From Butyriboletus loyo (lineage: Eukaryota > Basidiomycota > Agaricomycetes > Boletales > Boletaceae), in NCBI GenBank assembly GCA_038093515.1, contig JBBPSI010000066.1, positions 1-64,000 of the forward strand: a stretch of 64,000 nt of DNA. Direction: 5' to 3'. Below are positions 54,124 to 64,000 of the stretch, one piece after another. Position numbers and translations under genes: made by a program. The notes below the pieces were generated by a model. The model saw nothing but the letters and a program-made list of their open reading frames with translations, had not been told where the DNA came from and did not search any database. Positions within the stretch are counted from its first letter, which is position 1; the number at the start of each line of letters is the position of its first letter.

Positions 54124-55096
54124 TCACTTCCTCTTATCAGCCTTTTTCGCCTTCTTGGCAGGTGGAGGGGTGGGCTCCTGGTACGACTCCTGGTCCGAAC
54201 TTCCATCACCTGATGCCTTTCCCTCGACGTCTTCTTTCTCCTCCCCAGGCGATTCGTCGTCAGAGGCCACTTCTGACTGTTCATTGTCTGATGACGCGAT
54301 AACCGGTGCTGGTTTAGGTACAGGCTTCGATGGTTTCTATTGATGTTCGTCAGCACATCAGTACGTAAGGTTAATAAATAGCTTACGGAGGCGACCTTCT
54401 TTTCGGGCTTCGCAGCGGGCTCGACCTCTTTCCTTACCATCTTAGAGGTCCCTTCCGATGGGACATGGTTCGCGTGCGACGCATTGTATTTCGCCAACTC
54501 CTCCTCGTGAGTTAGTTTTGCAGCACTCACTCTATCAAAGTAAGGCTAGTCGCAAGGACGTGAGGGGTTGATAGCGAAAAAGAGCTCTCCATGATTACCT
54601 GTTTCTTGTCCGCAGCAAGGCCATTCCATTGCTGAGAGATAAGACCCATAAGTTCTCTGTACTGAATGTCTGGGTTTGCGAGGCGAACAGTATTTCGAAT
54701 CTCGTTCTGGAAGAGGATGTAGGCAGAGGGAGGGGCCTTGGGAGCATTGGGGTCCTTGGGCTTTTTCTCTCGCTTTCTTCGTTTACCAGGTTCGTCTGCC
54801 CCACCCGAGACTGAGAGCTTGCGTTTCTTCGATGGCGCAGGAATCACGTCTATGGCAGCCTGCAAGGCCTCCATGACCTCGGGATCGTCCAGTGGCGCTT
54901 TGGCGACCACCTTGGCGAGCGCGTCAGCGAAATTACCAAACTGGCGCATCGCTTCGGCAGCAGCGGATAGTTTAGTGACGAACTGCAAATAGATGGGGAC
55001 GTTCAGATAAGCCGTCGTTGCTACGACGCGCACACTGACCTCAGTCCTCGTCGTGTCCGCGTCAGAGGGCTGGTCCTTGTTAATTTTGGGAGGCAT
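54124..55096 (-). CDS. HMG-box chromatin protein
   Basis: HMG-box proteins of the Nhp6/HMGB type bend DNA and assist transcription. Exons are complement(join(54124..54336, 54387..54545, 54599..54982, 55040..55096)), giving 270 aa. The HMG box begins after a bipartite basic stretch (KRRKREKKPKDPNAPKAPPS). It continues AYILFQNEIRNTVRLANPD, MGLISQQWNGLAADKKQPYF and DRVSAAKLTHEEELAKYNAS; the box is split by intron 2. The C-terminal 90 residues are acidic, then basic (PPPAKKAKKADKRK). The N-terminal 110 residues include a helical segment (KLSAAAEAMRQFGNFADALA) not found in Nhp6. This fits the longer fungal HMG proteins close to Hmo1-like factors, though the exact orthologue is uncertain. Confidence 0.88.
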
Positions 55097-55908
55097 GACC
55101 GAAAGTAAGATTGGATACGCGTTCAAGTACTTTGATAGAGGGAGACAAGAAAGGACTTGGTCTAGTGTGAAAATCGACTAGTGTTGTTGATAGCTGCAAT
55201 TATAAGCTTTTGTTTGTTGATGCCTATTAGGTTCGTTACATTGAAACCCAACTAGCCATCAGGTAAGCATTGCTATTCATACGATTATCGGCCGACGCAC
55301 ACGAGGGTCCTACACGACCAAGGCGACTCGGATGGTAATGATTATCGTACCTGTAATAAGAAAAATAGTAAAGACCCGAGCGAGCCAACAGCATGCAGTC
55401 AGGACCTACTGTTTACCGCACAGGTACAAACGTAGGACGCAGTTCCTTGACGAGACCTGGACCGCATGAAATCGTGCGCATCGGATGCTGGCGTCGTTCG
55501 TCGCGGCCACGGGCACGATGCGACGTTGACGCTCTTGGCTTGCAGACGATGGACATTGGACGGTCGCTTCAGAAAGACTCCTGCGCACAGCTTCCAGTGG
55601 GAGCCACCACCCGTGCCGCCATGCCGCTGATGGATTTGAAAGAACGCTTCAAGCGGAGATGAAAACGATGGCGACAATAATTGCTTCCTTGACTGGTCAG
55701 TGCGCTTCCAATCCTCAGCACCATCACAGAGACAGAACTCGCAGGCGGTTGAGCGTGGCGACCACTGCGAAGGTGAAAAGGCTTGTATACCGTCTGCGAT
55801 TCTTCTCTTCTTTTCCGCGTCTCGTTTGCACAGAAATAAGCCGTTTAGTGTTGCCCCAAAACGCTTGAGAACCAAGGGACGGCAGAAAAAAAGAGAAAAT
55901 CTGTCCAG
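55097..55908. other. Divergent intergenic region between HMG-box and PNUTS genes
   Basis: About 810 bp hold both promoters. Short frames are present, but none has family support. Confidence 0.5.
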
Positions 55909-58900
55909 ATGGATAGTATGTACCCGAATGTGCCAAATCAATGGCCGCAGAATGTCCCCGACCCCCAGCACGTTCATGTTGACGGCGCACCACCCTCAAA
56001 CGACGACTGGAAAGACCGTGCAGCCCCCAACATCAGTGCGGCTGGGTCAGCTGCTGCGCAGCCCAGCTTGGATCTGAGCGACTTTGGATTGGGCGATATA
56101 CCGGGTAAGCACTTCTCCAGGCGCCCATCATCCACCAGCTTATTCTATCGCTCTCGAAACCAAAACCGTTGACATTCGCATGCAACAGGGCCGTCGACGT
56201 CCACATCAATATCACCCCCTCAATCGTACTATGCCCATCCGTATCAAAGCTTCTACATCTCCACAGTCCCCGCCCCATATAATGCCATGGCATATGGTTC
56301 TATGGCTTGGCCGAATTCTTCAGCGCCTCTGCCACTCTCGAGTTATTCAACATTAAATGGTGCAACCACGTCGTCCCAGCAACAAATGGCGTCTCCTCCA
56401 CCCCCTCCACCCTCTCAGCCCCAACTGATGATCGAGTAAGTGGGTCAGCATTTTCGGGTCTGCGGTGACTAATGCGCATGCCACAGCCCCGCATTGACGA
56501 CGATCAGTGATACGGAAGCCACTCGGCCATATTCACAACCTTCCAATCAAGTTGTGCCAGCAACGCAGCCAGCTCAGTCACGACAACAACAACCCCAGTA
56601 TCAGTACCACCAACCTACATTATCGATTAATCCTTCTTATGTTCTTCCCTCGCATTTTTATTCGCATTCCCCACAGCATCAACATACACAATCTCAATCC
56701 CCACCTGCCACGCTTTCTCCTCATGTCCTTCATTCCCCCTCCGCTTCCATGACTGCTACCTTGTCTTCCTTTTACTCTCCATCCACGTCATCTACATCGA
56801 CTAGCACCTCCGCGGTCCCGATCAACCCTCAGGCACGAAAGGATAAATTCTCGGCTGATGTCAGACCACTTCTCCAGCCCAATTCATTCACTGGAGCTGG
56901 CGCAGTCCACTCTCTTGTGTCGCATATCGACAACTTTGGTTCTCAGGATGTAGACCCGACTACCCGGCTGGAGATATTGACGAAAATCAGAGACAACGCC
57001 GGAAATCATTATTTCCGAGCGTGGCTGGAAAATGTCCCTGCGATGGATATCACTCGCGAATGGCTAAAAGCTGGTCTCATGGCTAAGAGCGATAGCCTTT
57101 TAGTTGAAACCATAATGCCGTTGCTCCATGTCAGTTTGATTCAAGCTGCTGGAACACGAGATGGGTCTGATCAATTCCCTTTAGATCGTGGATAGGCTCC
57201 CTATGACGGTCGATGCCCTGAAGGCGTCGAAGCTGGGCAAGATCATTGTCAAACTAGTCAAGGAACCACCAGCACCAGGTGAGCGCTGTTTCAGCGTAAT
57301 TCATTCTACCCCCGCATCCGATGGAAATATACATACATCTGGCCCTGCATTGAAACGTGCTCGTCTGTCGTATCATAATCTAAGCGAAAAACCTCATGTA
57401 TCTAACAATTGTCTGTTCGTCATTGTCCTGCCGCAGCGATCAAGGATATGGCGTCGAATTTAGAGCGGAAATGGCGTCAATTGGTCGAAACTGCGACGAA
57501 AGAGGCAGAAAGCAATCCAACGGAGGGTAGGTCACGCCAGTTTGTTTCCGCGACCCGACGAGCGCTAACTTTGATTTCAGATGCGAAACTAAAGAAACGG
57601 AAGCTGAATGAGCCACCAGCTGCCAAAGCACCACCACCCATGAAGAAGGTTGCCGTCACACCTGCAGCATCATCCTCCAAGGTAGCTATAAAGAAGGAGG
57701 CAAGGCCAGTGTTCCTACCCGTCAAAGACTCGCGATCGGATTCGTCATTTTTCTCGGCTCCGAAACCCAAACCAAAGTTACCCAGCTTCAAGAAGGCCCC
57801 AGCGACTGTCAAGAAGGAGCCGGACACGAATGTCGCACAACCGTCGTCGATTGATCCATTTCAGGAAGCGCTCAAGTCCATGGGTAAAGGACGGAAAGCG
57901 TCTCCAGCCGTGTCCACGCCCCCTTCGATTCCGACAGTGAGCTCGCCTCCCGCAGGCAACGCCACTGGTAAGACGAAGCGAAAGTCGGTCTCGTGGGCAC
58001 CGGAAGGTCAACTGGAGTCGATCCGGCTGATCGAACGTGCGGTCTACGACGACGATCCAGTAGATGTCAGCCCTTTGCTTTATTTTCACGTGTACTGTAC
58101 ATTGATATCGCGTGTCTTGGACTTGTCCGATAGGGTATACATACTGCGCACAGTCTTCGCGATCTTGATCGGGGAGAAGGGGCGGCGTTGCATGCACATT
58201 TGTTCGAAGAACTCATTGACTGGACGGATCCAATAAGTGAGTCGCCGAGATCATGATGGAACCTATTCGATCGCTGACAGCGGGACCCAAACTTGATTCT
58301 TTTTCTTTTAGCCATTGATATCCCGATAGATATTGATCTGACGCAACGCGGCCTGCAGAGCATGGAGAAGACTACTCAAGAGGAGCGAGAGCAGACCGCA
58401 CTGGGTGCGCTGTATATGAACGCGGCGCAGATACCAGATAGTCCGGCTGAGCCTGCCACGATGATTCTGGAGGAGGATGTAGACGCGGATGTCAAGATGA
58501 TGACAGTGGGACCGGAGAGCGATATGATCTTTTGGACTGGGGCTGCACAGTCGCCGCAGGTGTCCGTCGCAGACTTGGTGAACCAGCTCGCGGTTGGTGG
58601 CATGGATCATCCGATGGACGGTTCCGCGGCGAGTAGCGGTCTACCGGTGGGCTTTGACCCGAACATTCTGTCGTCGATACCACCAGAGCAGATGCAACAG
58701 TTGATGCAGCAGGCACAAGCGTTGCTCAATCCCGGGCCGGGGCAAGCGTCGGGTGGGAGCGGACAGCCGGCGCCATTTGGTGGTGCGGGTCAGGCGCCGG
58801 GTTGGAGTGCGCCGGGCCAGTTTCAAGAGTTTGGGCCAGAGTTCGCTGGGGAGGATGCTGGCGCTCGGGCTCGCTGGGCAGCGGAAAGGGGACGAGGACG

Positions 58901-59120
58901 CGGGGTTCGTGGACGCGGTGGTCGAGGGAGGGGCGACGAAGGCTCGTATAGAAGTAGTAAACGAAGACCATGCAGTTTCTTTGCGGAAGGAAGGCGAGCA
59001 TCGATCACATCTGAATGTGCTGGGAGTGGAAAAAACACTGACGCCCCGTCTTTTTCTCCGTGATTGTGCAGATGCAGATACGGCGACCAATGCGACTTTA
59101 GCCATGAACCGATTTTCTAG
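55909..59120 (+). CDS. PNUTS-like PP1 regulatory subunit (TFIIS-N, RVxF and CCCH finger)
   Basis: PNUTS (PPP1R10) targets protein phosphatase 1 to the transcription termination machinery. Exons are join(55909..56104, 56189..56435, 56487..57129, 57185..57278, 57437..57526, 57581..58065, 58134..58236, 58312..58993, 59072..59120), giving 862 aa. After a Gln/Ser/Pro-rich N-terminus comes a TFIIS N-terminal-like domain with LEILTKIRDNAGNHYFRAWL, KSDSLLVETIMPLLHIVDRL and LGKIIVKLVKEPPAP. The PP1-docking motif KSVSWAP follows, with ERAVYDDDPVDGIHTAHSLR after it. An RGG-like GRGRGVRGRGGRGRG tract precedes the C-terminal CCCH finger CSFFAEGRCRYGDQCDFSH. That finger exists only if the last intron (58994..59071) is GC-AG (AAG|GCGAGC). 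Domain order equals animal PNUTS. Confidence 0.9.
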
Positions 59121-59554
59121 TGCACGTACACCATTCGATCCTTGCATACAGTACTGTTTATGATCTTATGTTGATTACTTGGTCCATCATGCACATGCCT
59201 CAGACAGGATTTTCCCTATCAATTAATCAATCGTATCGTTGATCTGCGAGCTTATTTATTGGGTCGGTCGTACTACCATGTCCAGCTTAAATCACCACGA
59301 AAACAGTTTGCAATGTTCAGGAGTGCATCGTAATGGTACAGAGAGCTATAAATAACACATTGATGAGGGCATCACCAGAATCCGAGCAACAGCAGTACAG
59401 TTCGCGTCCTGCCAAAGGATAGAAAGATATATGTAGCAGCCAGATACGCGCGAGCGCGCGAAGGAGGGGGCTGATATGATGACCATGCACAATCACAATA
59501 TACTTCCGACGCCTCGATAGCGACACAAGATATTCCACAGAAATCCGTCAGATG
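59121..59554. other. Convergent 3' intergenic region
   Basis: The PNUTS and Ldb-like genes end tail-to-tail across 434 bp, with no other gene visible. Confidence 0.6.
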
Positions 59555-62500
59555 CTAGCCGTTCCGCCTTTGTTTGCGTGTCTTTTTTGATTGTGGTTCA
59601 GCGTTGCCGATTGTGGGCGAGTTGGTATCGTTGGACTTGCGTTTGAGGGTTGCCGTGGTCATTGTTGGGGTAGATGAAGTCAGTCCCGCCTGCGAAGGAG
59701 CGGGAGGCTGATTAGGTGCTGGGGGAGCGGGGCCGGAGGTGGGGAGCTTACTCTGCTTTGGGAGGACATCAGCAGAGGGCGGCGGCGGAATATTTTGAGG
59801 TAAACTGCCTGATAGCACAGAGTGTATAGGAATAGCGGAGGGTAACATGCCCGGATACAGCGTGGAGGTGGGTGGACCGCCATACCCCTGGAAACCCACA
59901 GGTCCACCACTACCTGGAACTGGACCCATGTATGCACCATTGACAGTTGGGTTATGTGTTGCCTCCCGCAGTTTCTTCGCAAGCGCTGAGAGTGCATCTA
60001 CGTGGAGAATTTTGTCAGGCGGCGTATTCATATGTATTCGGAAGTGGCGTAGCTACCCATCGGCCCCAGTTGCGTTTCGCTTGCGAACGCAATCAAGTCT
60101 GTCATCTGACTTACGCTCTCGGCCAGCTGCAGAATGAAAACGATTCGGATCATCGCTCGAGACATATGTCATATGGTACGGACCTCTAGACATCGCATAG
60201 TGGCTTGCGGGATGCCAAAGGCATTGACCGGTTCGCCTGGTATTGATGCGTGGTCAATCAAAATGCGAGGATCGTCCCATTGTCTATCCTCCTCTCGTTG
60301 ACCGACAGATGCACCATTCGGGCTAGGGGTAGGAGCATTACGCGAACGAGGTGTCTTGGGTGTTTCGACGGTACGTTGACCAGCGATACCATCAAGGGAG
60401 ATAAACTTTTCGTGTGTATGTGCATCGAACTGAAGCTGATTAAACCTGAGCGTAAAGGGGGGTTGTTGGGGCTGTGCGGGACTTGTGAGTGGAACGATGA
60501 TGACGTGGACCGTCAGGGGACCGCGTAGTGTGACTGTGTATCCGTTGTTATACTTGTACGTCCACACTGCGCTGACGCATTCCACGACTGCGTGATGTTG
60601 GGCAATAAGTCTCTCGCGCGCGCCATCGAGTGAGAGTGTCATGGACTTGACGCCCGATTGTGTGGTCACCAGAAAAAAACGGGGTAATATGGGAACGCCG
60701 ATTTCTGAACGCGATGCCGTCGGTAATTAATATCGACGTTGCGATTTAAGCTGTCAGAAAACGGCGAAGTAACGTACCAAATGGTTTGGCTTCGTTCTTC
60801 TGGTTGTCCTTCCACAAAGTGACCTTCATGATCGCCTTCGGCGTGAAATATTCTTGCACTAGCCCGGTCCAATATGACAATTGATGTTTCTAACAAAGAA
60901 TCCGGAATGAAATCAAAGTTAGCGAAAAGGTTGACAACAAGCGAAGAAAGGAACTAACGAGATGGTTGTCGTTCGAAAGTTGTCCGCTAAACTGTAGCAA
61001 ACGAATGAGCCCTTGACCAAGCCCCAGCGGGGGGGCCACCCTGCTCACGTGAAGCATCAGGATCTCGTTCCAGAATACAATCAGCGATGCTTAGAACTCA
61101 CACAGGATGCCGTGGGATGACGGGGGGTTGAAGTTGCGACGAACTCACTTCCGAGGAACCCGCGTTAGTGGCAGACGAATTGGTGGTTGGTCCTTGCGGT
61201 GGGCGAGGGGCTATGGGCTGCTGCACCGACGGGGACCGCCGCTGCTGATGAGGTGATGACTGAGGAGGCTGGGTATGGGGGGTTATTCGGGTGGAGGTGA
61301 GAAGTCCAGATGAAGAAGAGGGGAGTTGTGATTGAGTGCTCCGTGGTGTGTGTGATGGTCCTGCCTGCGATGGTGGGCGACCTGGCGGCCCTTGTGGCTG
61401 AGACTGTGGCCGTTGCGGCTGCTGCTGCACATGTGCAGCTATAGGATCCGACGGAGAATGTCGATGAGGTGGGGGCATTTGTCGTGGTACAGAATTCCCA
61501 TGAGCAGTGCTAGGATGTGATGGAGGACGTGCAGGTGGCAGAGGATTTGGTTGTGACACGAAATGACCGCCAAAGTTGTCATTTTGTTGAAGCTGCTCGA
61601 ACTGTTGCGCAGGGGTAGGCTGAAATGGAGAGCGAATTGGGGCGGAGGTATTTTGGAGACCTTCACCGATAGACTGTGGTATTTCGAGAGCGTCATTTTG
61701 GGAAATGGGGTGAGTAAAGGGGAATGTAGCGCCGGGATTCGGTATTCGACCTGAACCAGCGACCATGTTCTGGGAGAAATGGTTGTTCTGGAGGGTCACG
61801 AAAGCGCTGTCAGGATGGCTTATCGGACGAGGACCCGGTGCTTGCGATGGGCCCGGCTGGCCCATGATCATATTAGAAGCGGCATGCTGCTGCTGAGAGT
61901 GGGCACCTGGGCGAGGTGAAGAGGTGAGGGTGGGGGCATGGTGAGGGTGGCCGTGGACGGTCGGCTGAAAAGAATTTTGAGATAAGGGCTGTTGGAGACC
62001 CGCCTGCGGCATTCCTGGGGGTTGCGGTAGACTGTTCATGATCTGGGATGGCGCGGAGGGTGCCCTGAGAGGGTTCTGTGGCACAGCGGTAGCGCTCGGT
62101 TGACGACCCATTAAATCTGGGGACATTGATCCCGGGATGGAGGAAGCTAAGCGAGACATGATGGGCTGCTGAGGAGGGGGACGAAGGTGGGCAGACATGT
62201 TAGACTGTGGATTGATGGCCATGTTGATACCATTGAGGGAGGGTTGGGCGGGATGCATGCCAGGGACATGTGAGGCGGCTTGATTGAGGCCCTGTGGATG
62301 AGACTGGACACGGCGAACCTGTACACCATTGATGCCTTGCTGCATCATGCCTGCAGGAAAAGCCATGGATTGGAGCGGGTTATGTCCGAGCTGAGCCATA
62401 TGGGATGCGCCCGGGGGCGCAGCGGATGTATTCATCTGTGGATTCTGGCCCTGCTGTATTGCATTCTGACGCATCTGGTACCTCGCTGCCGTGACCTGGA

Positions 62501-62705
62501 GGGTCGAATTGTTGTTGTTCTGGACGCCGGTCGCGAGCATGGCCGCAGGAGCGTTGGACATGAGGCCGATGTGGTTTGCGGACTGCTGCTGCTGAGGAGG
62601 CTGCTGCTGAGAGGGGAGAAAGTGGGGGGAGTTGATGGGAACCTGGGGGAGCTGGGGGATGTTCTGCTGTGGACGCAACATGTCGGGGGGAGGACGGACG
62701 TTCAT
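59555..62705 (-). CDS. LIM-domain-binding (Ldb1/SEUSS-like) transcriptional adaptor
   Basis: Proteins of this family link DNA-binding factors to larger complexes; fungal members (Mfg1/Adn1 type) govern adhesion and filamentous growth. Exons are complement(join(59555..59997, 60057..60126, 60184..60704, 60778..60889, 60959..61040, 61102..62705)), giving 943 aa. The first 535 residues are Gln/Pro/Met/Asn-rich. The conserved core then starts GQGLIRLLQFSGQLSNDNHL and KHQLSYWTGLVQEYFTPKAI. It continues with MKVTLWKDN, EIGVPILPRFFLVTTQSGVK, TYKYNNGYTVTLRGPLTVHV and MRCLELAESVSQMTDLI, the order of the LIM-binding domain (PF01803). The C-terminus is Pro-rich and ends in basic KKTRKQRRNG. It is head-to-head with imp3. 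Confidence 0.88.
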
Positions 62706-63083
62706 GGTAGCAGGCGGGGAGGCGGGAGGCGGGGGAGACGGGCGAAAAAAGCGGGGAAGAGCCGGGAACGGGGCCAGAACGGGGCCAGAGCAGGGCGCAA
62801 TGGGAACGGCCGGGGAAGGGGGGGAACAGAGAGCTGCCGCCGCGGGGCGGTCACGACGCAGATCGTCTTTGTCGGCGAGGAGGAGGCGGGGAGGGCGGGG
62901 TCAGTAAAGATTATATGATAAATGGGAAAAAATAAAAGCAAGATATGATATTTGTGATATTTTGCGCGGAGAAAGATATGTCAGAGCCTCGACGAGCACG
63001 TCGACGGCAGACTCAAACTTGCTCAGTACCCACACTCCCACACCCTCTGCCACGTGCGCGTCCCTGCCCTGCCACCACCAACA
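62706..63083. promoter_or_regulatory. 378-bp divergent promoter between the Ldb-like gene and imp3
   Basis: The half next to the Ldb-like gene is strongly GC-rich (62706-62900). It is followed by an AT-rich patch near 62900-62960 on the imp3 side. Confidence 0.45.
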
Positions 63084-63881
63084 ATGGTCCGCAAACTCAA
63101 ACACCACGAACAGAAACTCCTCAAAAAAGTTGACTTTCTTGCCGTGCGTCCACCCTCTGACCCCCTCGAGACCCCCTTGACCACACCACCGTTGCAGTGG
63201 AAGCAGGATGCCAGCATTCGCGAGATCAAGGTACTCCGCAGATACCACGTACAGAACCGAGAGGACTACCACAAGTCAGTCCGTCCCCCGCACACCCTGC
63301 CAATCGCTCATCTCCCCCAGATACAACAAGCTGTGCGGAGCCCTACGCTCGTATGCACACCGCCTCTCCATGCTCCCCGCACAAGACCCCTTTCGCGCCC
63401 AGATGGAGGGCCAGCTCCTCTCCAAGCTCTACGATATCGGCGTCCTCACGTCACAGGCAAAGCTCAGCGACGTCGACAACAAGCTTACCGTCGCTGCCTT
63501 TTGTCGGCGTCGTCTCGCCGTGTTCATGTGTATGAGCAAAATGGCCGAGACAGTCAGTGCAGTACGTACTCTCCTCGTACGCTTTGCTGCCACACACCCA
63601 TACGTGTCCCAGGCCGCAAAATTCATCGAACAGGGTCATGTCCGCGTCGGTCCCAATGCAATCACCGATCCCGCCTTTCTTGTCACGAGGCACGTCTTTT
63701 TCGCTCCGTCGCGCACACCGCCTCACCCCTTCCGCAGGCACATGGAGGACTTTGTCACTTGGGTAGACACCTCCAAGCTCAAGCGGACGGTCATGGCGTA
63801 CAACGACGAGGTTTGTCCCTCCGCGACCTTTCCCGTGTCCTCGCTGACCACATACAGCTCGACGATTTCGATCTGTTGTGA
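63084..63881 (+). CDS. imp3: U3 snoRNP protein Imp3
   Basis: Imp3 is an S4-domain protein of the small-subunit processome that helps U3 snoRNA pair with pre-rRNA. Exons are join(63084..63143, 63198..63274, 63321..63561, 63613..63689, 63738..63810, 63858..63881), giving 183 aa, the exact length expected. It starts [20 protein letters not shown], then [20 protein letters not shown] and REDYHKYNKLC. The S4 part is [37 protein letters not shown] and [12 protein letters not shown]. It ends LDDFDLL. Intron 1 is open in frame (54 nt, no stop), so unspliced reading adds 18 residues between FLA and WKQDA that no Imp3 has. Intron 4 (63690..63737) works only as GC-AG (GAG|GCACGT). The last exon has eight codons. 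Confidence 0.94.
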   Translation: MVRKLKHHEQKLLKKVDFLAVRPPSDPLETPLTTPPLQWKQDASIREIKVLRRYHVQNREDYHKSVRPPHTLPIAHLPQIQQAVRSPTLVCTPPLHAPRTRPLSRPDGGPAPLQALRYRRPHVTGKAQRRRQQAYRRCLLSASSRRVHVYEQNGRDSQCSTYSPRTLCCHTPIRVPGRKIHRTGSCPRRSQCNHRSRLSCHEARLFRSVAHTASPLPQAHGGLCHLGRHLQAQADGHGVQRRGLSLRDLSRVLADHIQLDDFDLL

Positions 63882-64000
63882 GCCCTCGCTACTCTCTGCG
63901 TGTCGTGCCCGGTTCGCAAGTCCGCTACCCATGCCATCACTTTTGGTATGCTACCATCTTAGTCCGATGGCGGACTTTGCATAGAATGTCAGCACATCGT

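Noticed and set aside
1..64000. A biosynthetic gene cluster, defence island, CRISPR array or integrated virus.
   Set aside because: No polyketide, peptide synthetase or terpene synthase genes, no spacer arrays and no viral genes are present; the window is ordinary eukaryotic housekeeping DNA plus minor retroelement debris.

Overview
This window looks like nuclear DNA of a mushroom-forming basidiomycete (Agaricomycetes). Most genes are interrupted by many introns of 45-60 nt with GT..AG ends and CTAAT/CTNAN-like branch points. Gene families and spacing are typically fungal, and the F-box/leucine-rich pseudogene is of the kind expanded in agarics. I modelled 26 protein genes with about 149 introns by reading splice sites against the frames of conserved families. 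All boundaries are inferences from sequence, because no transcript data were available.

Layout. 1-2.3 kb is retroelement debris (a Gag zinc-knuckle fragment and an LTR-like unit). 2.3-15.8 kb holds Tti2 and the COMPASS subunit Swd1 (divergent), an FGGY pentulose kinase and cyclophilin H (divergent), an MFS transporter, ribosomal protein eS25 and the glucosidase II beta subunit. 16.3-17.6 kb is a frameshifted F-box pseudogene. 18.4-29.3 kb holds a Pho80-type cyclin, an SSXT/SS18-like Q-rich protein, an SH3 protein, a Pcl-type cyclin and a UDP-GlcNAc transporter. 29.4-40 kb holds the cap-binding protein CBP80, a PPR protein, mitochondrial IF3, a FAD/folate-type mitochondrial carrier and a small GPI-anchored protein. 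40.9-48.5 kb holds a cytochrome b5-acyl-CoA dehydrogenase fusion, Rad16 and an orphan. 48.5-50.5 kb is gene-poor and carries a decayed GFA domain. 50.5-64 kb holds a disordered orphan, a WW-domain protein, an HMG-box protein, a PNUTS homologue, an Ldb1/SEUSS-like adaptor and Imp3.

The genes are housekeeping genes, mostly arranged as head-to-head pairs with short shared promoters (89-378 bp) and close tail-to-tail ends. Three neighbours (PPR, IF3, carrier) serve mitochondria, and several others act in chromatin and transcription (Swd1, SSXT-like, CBP80, HMG, PNUTS, Ldb-like). I see no biosynthetic cluster, defence island or other new multi-gene system. The unusual signal is in splicing. Six introns are best read as GC-AG, with a seventh ambiguous. 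There is a run of very small exons (3, 6, 11, 12, 13 and 21 nt), and eS25 has a first exon that is only the ATG. Several of these would be missed by automatic gene callers, yet they restore invariant residues of known families.
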